From: Serpula lacrymans var. lacrymans S7.9
Lineage: Eukaryota > Basidiomycota > Agaricomycetes > Boletales > Serpulaceae
DNA: 64,000 nucleotides
Assembly: GCF_000218685.1 (NCBI RefSeq)
Contig: NW_006763308.1
Span: forward strand, 434,001 to 498,000
Direction: 5' to 3'
Part shown: piece after piece, positions 57,510 to 64,000 of the stretch
How positions within the stretch are numbered: the stretch's first letter is position 1
Layout: every line of letters starts with the position of its first letter
The notes under the pieces: generated by a model
What the model was told of the DNA's origin: nothing
Databases searched by the model: none
What the model saw: only the letters and a program-made list of their open reading frames with translations
Translations under genes and position numbers: made by a program

Positions 57510-58522
57510 TGCTTCCTCCAGAGGGTGCTCCTATCCAACCTAGATACTGCTGGAGGTTGAAGAAATCCATCTATGGTGTAAAATAAGCTGGTTGTACATA
57601 GAACAAAATCTTTGATTGCAAGCTTCAGGACCTCAGTTTCACAAGATTAAATGCAGAAACATGTCTCTATATATGTATTCCAGAACAACAAACAAATATG
57701 CTTTGTTGTTGTCTATATAGACAACCTCCTCATAGGAGCTTATCCTGGAAATTCATAGATAACACAAAAGCCAAACTTGAATCCATATTTAAAATGTGGG
57801 ACCTTGGAGAAGCAAATACATCCTTGGAATAGAAATCCAACAAGATTGTTCAAACAAAACAATCCCCCTATTACACTGCCAATACATTGACACATCTTGG
57901 AGTGTACTGGAATGAAGAACCGCAAACCAGTATGGACACCAATGGCCCATGGATCAAAACTCCTTGCAAATGCTCTAGGGGAAGATATTGTACAACACAA
58001 GATGCATGTTGTTGGAATGCTAAGCAGACACAGCTCAGCTCCAAGGAGCCATCACTGGGAAGCTGCCAAACATGTTCTCCGATATCTGAAAGCAACCAGG
58101 GATATGGAACTATGCTATGATGGCACAGATGTCTCCATGGACAGATTTGCCAGTAGTTCATTGTGGGTTGTGACCTGTGACAAAACCACCAATTATACAA
58201 TTCAGTTTTTTTTGTGACCAGTAACTGAACCTACAGTCAAAGTAGTACAGTAGGTAGTATTAGACAGGTCAAAAAGTAGATACAATGTACAATGTAGGCA
58301 CCCAACTTGCCAGTCCATAGTTCAATGATTTATGATGATCCCAACCAAAGCAACCACATGTCATCAAGGCTAGACAACAGACACAGCAAGAATAACCTAC
58401 AAAATTGATGAAAAGCCTGAAAGTAGCCATATCACGAGATATCTTGCTGGTGGGTGATACATATCTCTGTCCAGCCATTTTGCTAATATCTAGACCAACA
58501 ATTAGCTGCGGGTCTGGTCATA

Positions 58523-59600
58523 GTTATCCATGACCACTTGTTATCACTATCAGAAGAGGTGGACGTATTCTGGAAGAGTCCTCGTTCGCTCTCAAGGTCT
58601 CTTTTCCTTGTCAACCGATATCTTATCCCCGCCGTACTCATCACGGCAGCTTATAGTAAGTTGGATTTCTATATAATTTCTATGACTCACTTTGTAATAT
58701 CAGATATGTGTGGTTTCACTTCTTCCTTAACACACACGGTATGTCTCGTACCTTATCTGACTCACATATGGTATTTGACATCGATATGCAGGGGCAAGTT
58801 CATATAAACTTATGTTTCACGCTGTTGTGTATTCATCAAATTTTAGATGCCGGCTGTTAATATCTATCCCTGCTATATTGGGTATACTCCTCACAGGCAT
58901 GGTCTTTTTGTTGATGTTCATGTCGGTAGTTCAAATATGGGAGAACTGCAGAGTACGTCCATTATAGCTCATTTGATCATACTTGATTACTTACAACTCT
59001 TTAGCTTGTGGTTTGGGTACTCTCATGTTGTCTTATCCTGAGCTTTTGCACAATGTCAATTGCGTTAGGTGTCGCAATTGATGAAATGTGGTGTGAGTAC
59101 GGCTAGCTCTTGTAGATTGGAACTTTTTTCTCAATATAACTTCAGCTGGAATGGTCTATGACCGTTCTTCTCATATATGTGTAATGCACACAGTATCCAA
59201 GTCGCTTATTGGTGTTTGGGTAGCACCAGTAAGTGCCCGGTGCATCAATACCTGCTCCGTGATTACATAACGTCCATACACAGATGGTATTCGACCTGAT
59301 GGCTCTCGTATGTATCGTCATGAACACCCTCAGTCGCCCTAGGAGAGCCGATTTGCTGCTTTACAAGGCTCTTCGCTCCGATGGTATCATCTTCTTTGCT
59401 GTTCGTATTTATCAAATTAGAACCTGCTAGTGAGCGCTAACTGCCAGATCCCTAGACCTTTGCTTTTCTGCACGCCTCAAATGTGGCTCTTGCTGCAACA
59501 GCCTAACTATATTTTCATGACTGTGTTGTGAGTGGCTTTCACCCGTAAGATGTCGTGCCTTTGCGTTTACTTACTTCAACTGGGTGCCGCACGTCATCAT
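58523..59600 (+). CDS. DUF6533-like seven-helix membrane protein, possibly partial
   Basis: The first clear exon reads VIHDHLLSLSEEVDVFWKSP, then SLFLVNRYLIPAVLI, the DUF6533 signature, ending at a GTAAGTTGG donor near 58660. Further exons: MCGFTSS (after TATCAG at 58702), a hydrophobic exon LLISIPAILGILLTGMVFLL (about 58855-58915), and MVFDLMALVCIVMNTLSRPR with LLLYKALRSDGIIFF (59285-59400), a match to the late SRP...LxRDG block of the family. The start lies a little upstream of 58523 and the last exons are unclear. A fungal membrane protein of unknown function, probably host; decay cannot be excluded. Confidence 0.6.
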
Positions 59601-60025
59601 CTACAGTTTTGTTTGTCCTGTGACAAACGTTAGCCTAAACCGTTTACTCTTAAGTGTTGGGTGCTTGCAGAAATAACTCGCCAGGATGAAATTTGTTTGT
59701 TGGCATGATATAATGTCACTATGTCGCATACCAGTGCTTAGGTTAATTCTCGGCACTATCAACTTTTTTATTAACCCCTCTGGAACTGTCTGTTCTTCCA
59801 TTACAGTCCTGGCCTTTTATCAAGTTACAAATAGAATATATAGTATGCTGAAGGACAACCCAAGTGTCATACACTCTGAAGAGAAGAGTAGTTGTTTCAA
59901 ACATGTGAAGGCCATGGTCACCCTGAGCATCAGATTATATGAGCTAGGATTATAAATGGATTTTACAGGATGATTTAATTATCAGTTGCTGCCAATGACC
60001 CAGAGAAATAAATAGATGCCATGAA
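59601..60025. other. Spacer
   Basis: A plus-strand ORF at 59686-59955 has no recognised motif. Nothing else seen. Confidence 0.35.
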
Positions 60026-60128
60026 GTATTCCTATACTAAGCCCCCTACTACTAGCAGTACAGTTGTGCTCCTAGGAGAACAATGGCTGCTTACCAGCTT
60101 TAGCTGAGACAAGGTTTATCTGGTTTTT
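60026..60128 (+). repeat. Dispersed repeat R1, partial copy 3
   Basis: GTATTCCTATACTAAGCCCC to AGGTTTATCTGG, matching the second half of copy 2. Confidence 0.75.
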
Positions 60129-60767
60129 CAAATACTACCCACCTCAGGCAGCACTTTGCAGAGGCTCTTAGGTCTTACAGATGGGGTTTTTGTTAGTTTT
60201 GGTGATTCTGCACCTAGTTGTGCTATCTATTTTCCCTTCTTTCTAAATCACTTTCCTCTTTATTCTTTTTGCTCTATTGTTCAGTATTCACTGAGCATTC
60301 TATAATTTTGCCTTTTTGTGGCTGATTTGTTTACCTTTGTTTACAAAACTTCGGACTAGTATTGCAGAGTCCAGTATTCCTATTCTTTAGTTACTCATAC
60401 TGGACTCTAGGTACTGTACACATTCTGTACTCTCTGATAATACAGTTACTCATACTGGACTCTAGTTCTGTCCCTGTTAGCTCTCAGCAAGTGGCTAGAC
60501 ACTTCCCAGAAGTTCTCAATTGAACAGTTTTTATGATGTGAGAATAGGTCTCATAGATCCACCATGCAGCCTCTGTACCCCCCTGTAGCAATTGGAATAC
60601 TATACTTGGAATATAGCCAAACTCACTGCCAAGGGTGTCTTCAGAGGTTGAATTTACATGTACATCACATAGTACCTTCTGCCTTAAACAGGGCATTATT
60701 ACCTGATGATATTACTGTACAGACAGGGCTAGCAGAGTCCAGCAGAGTGTACCAGCAAGGCCATATT
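60129..60767. other. Spacer with a short direct repeat
   Basis: TTACTCATACTGGACTCTAG occurs at about 60392 and again at about 60444. No gene recognised. Confidence 0.6.
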
Positions 60768-61179
60768 TGTTACAATACACAATTTTTACACCTTTAACTT
60801 TTACTCTCCACTTTAACTTTCTTTCTGTATTTTCACACACTGTGCCATATAGCACTTTCCTTTCTGCCTAACTCCACTTTCTCACACTGTGCTGCTTTCC
60901 TTTATTTTAGATACAAGTCTTTCACACAGTGGAGCTGGTCACACAGGCTACGCGCTATGACATCATCAGCCACTGCCTTCATCAACTGTATAGCACACAT
61001 GTACAAATAGTCTGTAATAGTATATATATACCCCAATAGATCAAGGAGACTCCTCAGCAAGTCCTCCTGTTGTTTACCCACAACAAACTCAGTCCTATCC
61101 AAAGGGTAACCACTCCCCTCACTTCATTATAGTTTTGTCTGAGTTGTGCGCCAGAGTATACAAACTCTTGGTTGTAACA
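60768..61179 (+). mobile_element. G1 5' LTR
   Basis: 412 bp, TGTTACAATA to GGTTGTAACA, followed by the G1 leader (TTAGGACTCGCTCTT). No matching 3' LTR before the window end. Confidence 0.88.
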
Positions 61180-61720
61180 TTAGGACTCGCTCTTACTACT
61201 CTCTTACACTTTGTGCAAACCCAGACCACAGGGCTAAGTGGATGCCTTTCAAACAGTAAGACTTGGGAGCCAGACCGGTATTGAGCATTTGCTAGCTGGC
61301 AGAAACTTGAGCGTGTACCACAAGTTTGTTGCAAGCTCCTCATTCCGAGGTACTAGAAAGAACCAAACAAATATACATGGCACCCAGTGTCAAGGGGAGT
61401 ACAATAGCTCAGCAATAGTGTGGAACTATTGTTGATTAGTTTTAGATACAAAAATTTCTTCTTCGGATACCTCTGACCAGGCTGGGCCTTTGCCTCCACC
61501 AGTTGGAGAAGGGTTGATAGCTTAACAAGCAAACCACCCCCTGACAACCATTCAGACCAGGGTTTATTATGAATACCTTTTATATACAATTTCAAATACT
61601 ATAGTGTGGGTAGTCAGAGATTGAGATCCAATACTCAGCTGGGAAGAGGTTGATCCGCAGATAGCAAGCGGGGACCCCCAGTTACCTTTTTTTTTACATT
61701 ACCAGAGAGAACAAGTTGAC
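61180..61720 (+). other. G1 leader region
   Basis: Colinear with 36887-37402; non-coding leader between LTR and gag. Confidence 0.75.
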
Positions 61721-62632
61721 ATGTTGTCGCAATCCAGCCAACCCAATGTCAACACTCTGTTGCACAACATGCGTGCACATATTTTGGCATTAACCACACA
61801 GCTCTCCAAGATTCAGACAAACCCCCCCAAAGCGGTTAAGTGAAAATTCAACAAAAAAGTTGAAAGTGTCGCTGACCCTGGCACTTTTGAAGGAGACCGG
61901 GCTTGATTCACCAAATGGTGGATTAAGCTCCAAATTTGGATCAAGGCAAACTGGGACGCATTTGCCGATGATTTTGAGATAGCAATGGCTGTGCTATCAA
62001 GACTCAAAGGACCTGTGGCAGGTCGATACGCCCAAGTAAGCCTCCAGGAGTGCTACACTGCTGGTCACTGGCCTAGCTGGGATGAACTAAAAATTGAAAT
62101 TGAAACATATTTCAAACCACAAGCTGAGCGTGACTGGGCATGCCAGCAAATCTGTTCCTTCAAACAAGGAAACATAAGGACGGATAATTTCATAACCCTG
62201 TTCCTGGCCCTCTCTATCCAAGGGGGTCTAGGTAATGAACACACAGTAGAGCTGCTGGAATGCAATGTGAGCCCCCACATTGCAGAACAGCGTTATATGC
62301 AGGATATGAGGAGCGAGAAACTCTCACAAGCAGCAGAGGAGGTTCAAAAAATAGGTAGGGCCATTGAGCTCTACAAAATGCAATTTGGTGGCGGGTCCAC
62401 CACTAAAAACAACTATTCCCAGAGGAGCCCTGGGTTATCAAACCAATATAATTATTCTCACGGGTTCAAGCCGTTTGGGCTGCAACCAGGGCAGGGAGCC
62501 CCTATGGATATTGGCGTGGTTCAAGGCGGACTGAATTATGGGGTTTTGTCCTACAGTGGTGAGAGAATATGTTTTGCATATTACATGAGGGAGTATATAT
62601 ATACAATGTGTGGGGTGGAGATCCCGCAATAG
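61721..62632 (+). pseudogene. G1 gag
   Basis: Begins MLSQSSQPNVNTLLHNMRAH at 61721, then VESVADPGTFEGDRA. Stops near 61840 and 61905 break the front; from 61985 an open frame of 215 codons holds the Gypsy-type gag core: MAVLSRLKGPVAGRYAQVSL, GHWPSWDELKIEIETYFKPQ, RTDNFITLFLALSIQGGLGN and YMQDMRSEKLSQAAEEVQKI. No zinc knuckle is seen before the stop at 62632, and pol does not follow. Confidence 0.85.
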
Positions 62633-62784
62633 TCAGTACCTTCACATGATTATGTTATGGAGTTATAAATGTGGAATAACAGTAGAACTGTTTTGATCTG
62701 GGTACATCACTACTGCAAGTTTGTAGCTATTTGTAATAGCTTGCTCAATGAAAAGATTGAAACCTGGGCACCCTGCAGTTGGAT

Positions 62785-62940
62785 ACCGGGAGTGAGTAGA
62801 AGCCCGGGAATCTTGTATTACTACAAAGCCCGGGGAGTAATGGATTGCTATGAAGTCCAGGAACATTGGATTACTACAAAGCCCGGGAATTCTGGAATAC
62901 TCCAAAGCCAAGGAATACTAGATTACTATTACATAGTATA
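62785..62940 (+). repeat. Degenerate minisatellite, about 27-bp unit, 5 copies
   Basis: Units such as GCCCGGGAATCTTGTATTAC, TCCAGGAACATTGGATTACT and GCCCGGGAATTCTGGAATAC follow each other with a period of about 26-28 bp. It starts about 150 bp after the gag stop. Confidence 0.75.
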
Positions 62941-63179
62941 ATGGACCCCGGATTTCTATTAAATTGTGGTCCACTATTCTAGTTCCCTCAAACCACTATG
63001 CCTAGTCTCTGGAATAAGTCTTTTGCCTGTTCTGAGAACAGGTTCCACACCCTTGATGTTGAAAATACTAAACTGTCCGCTTTATCTTGAGGCGCACCAG
63101 AATATTTTCTTCTATCCACCTATTGTACATGGTTTTTGCTTTTAGCCAGTGAACCCAGTAAACTGTATTTTATTACTAA

Positions 63180-64000
63180 ATGTTAGCTGTTTGATACCGT
63201 GAAACTGTGACCTGGCTGGGGCATATACATTCAGATATCCAGATCTGTTGGGAGGTGTCACCTTTCAGATCCATACTCCAAAACCATGGCAATGCAGTGT
63301 TGCAGAGTCCGGTTACATTGAGATTCATGAGCTGGGTACTTGTCCTGAGGTGGTCTGGTTTGAGCTCTTCATATTTTGTAATATTTCTGCCTGGCACCCC
63401 ATAGATATGATTGCATGCTGGGCTTTCTTATATATGGCTGAGTGGACTTTGATGTTGGCTTCCATGTGGGTAACCTTTGCCCAAGCCTTCAACTTTTTCT
63501 TTTGAGAGCCCCAGGCTGCTCTCACCTTTGTCCTGAACAGAAAAGACTTTTGACCCAGTAGGATATGTATCTGATGCAAGGCATCATTGGCCTGACCTTC
63601 CCGGAGTGTAAGCTCCTGACTTACTAGATGGTGTAGGCCTTCGATTTTGCAAGTGCCTTTTCCTAAGTTAGAGTAACACCAATTTTCTCCTCTCAATAAG
63701 CTCATCATTGCCATCAAAGGAACCCAGGAGGTCAAACAGATTTATGTATTCTGGATTGTTGTCTTTGTCAGAGTTTAGCCACCACAGGACCTCCTCAAGA
63801 ACTCAGCAACATCAATATTGCCTAGATACCTTTTAACCTTGAGGTTGAAAGCATCTACGCAGGAGAGCAGGCGTTGACGACTTTCCTCTAGCTCTAGTTT
63901 TTCTGTGGTTGTGCCTTTTTTATTAATTTGTTTTGCATATATTTGTGGCTGTATCCTGTTATGTAGAGTTAATCAGTATTCAAAAAAGCATATATTCACA
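63180..64000 (-). pseudogene. KDZ-type transposase, C-terminal fragment
   Basis: Reading leftward from the window edge: LLSCVDAFNLKVKRYLGNID (about 63870-63810), KIEGLHHLVSQELTLREGQA (about 63640-63585), NDALHQIHILLGQKSFLFRT (about 63580-63525), KAWAKVTHMEANIKVHSAIY (63485-63430), AQHAIISMGCQAEIL and ALPWFWSMD (to about 63280). The LREGQxNDAL...FLFRTxxR pattern is typical of the C-terminal helical part of KDZ transposases. A stop near 63778 and a shift near 63320 show decay. The catalytic core lies outside the window. Confidence 0.75.

Larger units (their letters stand above)
56512..58190 (+). pseudogene. Copia (Ty1-type) reverse transcriptase/RNase H relic
   Basis: Blocks: VFQIKFDQNRNIERYK (about 56540-56580), RVNLI (about 56650), then NIFTAY up to the first solo LTR; LNRELEEELYM between the two solo LTRs; LPPEGAPIQPRYCW and LKKSIYGVK (57510-57580); ILGIEIQQDCSN (about 57815); MHVVGMLSRHSSAP and HHWEAAKHVLRYLKATRDME (58000-58110). 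These are the ordered Copia RT blocks and the region before RNase H. Several stops. The upstream integrase and downstream RNase H active-site part are missing. Confidence 0.85.

Noticed and set aside
62785..62940. CRISPR-like array
   Set aside because: Units are degenerate and directly adjacent without spacers, and the genome is eukaryotic.

Overview
The window looks like nuclear DNA of a mushroom-forming basidiomycete (Agaricomycetes). Short GT-AG introns of about 45-60 nt break most genes. The gene families are ones I recognise as expanded in that group: Plavaka and KDZ transposases, FunK1-like kinases, DUF6589 proteins, DUF6533 and related seven-helix membrane proteins, and Helitrons with Rep and PIF1-type helicase. 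No rRNA, CRISPR or bacterial-style operon is visible. One assembly gap (N run) lies at 31923-32752. All family names come from recognised motifs; no database search was run.

Most of the window is a graveyard of nested mobile elements. Left part (1-21.8 kb): a decayed transposon-type gene (165-2871); a Plavaka transposase pseudogene on the minus strand (3707-8298) split by two solo LTRs of different families; a FunK1-like kinase relic; a second copy of a 1.8-kb LTR (called L1 here); a small element X1 carrying fused pieces of a RecQ-like helicase and a DUF6589 gene; a Copia relic split by a solo LTR; and a minus-strand Helitron fragment. Middle (22-33.3 kb): element X2 with a DUF6589 fragment, one membrane-protein gene that still looks usable (24107-25515), a 176-bp MITE, two tRNA-like sequences and a large decayed Helitron. 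Right of centre (33.5-42.7 kb): four or five ordinary-looking genes (one nucleotidyltransferase-like relic and a cluster of related small intron-containing genes), two of them broken by solo LTRs of one Gypsy family (G1), plus a G1 5' end and a third L1 LTR lying 57 bp upstream of a gene start. Right part (44.9-64 kb): a large multi-copy transposon-type gene broken by a solo LTR and a TIR element, a companion gene, a Plavaka tail, a DUF6589 relic, a Copia pol broken by two solo LTRs 40 bp apart, a DUF6533-like gene, a G1 5' LTR with gag, and a KDZ transposase tail running off the edge.

Three things stand out. (1) Eight solo LTRs from four families each have a short target duplication that can be read directly; in most cases removing LTR plus one duplication restores the host reading frame. 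(2) L1 LTRs carry a 180-codon ORF in the U3 region, with a strong Kozak context, a predicted membrane helix and its own poly(A) signal; all three copies are 543 nt with no indels, and the differences between copies are mostly CpG transitions. (3) X1 and X2 share unusual termini (an asymmetric inverted repeat plus a hairpin), and in both a DUF6589 gene starts just inside the hairpin end; X1 also has a RecQ-like helicase starting at its other end. That is the best candidate for an undescribed mobile system here.
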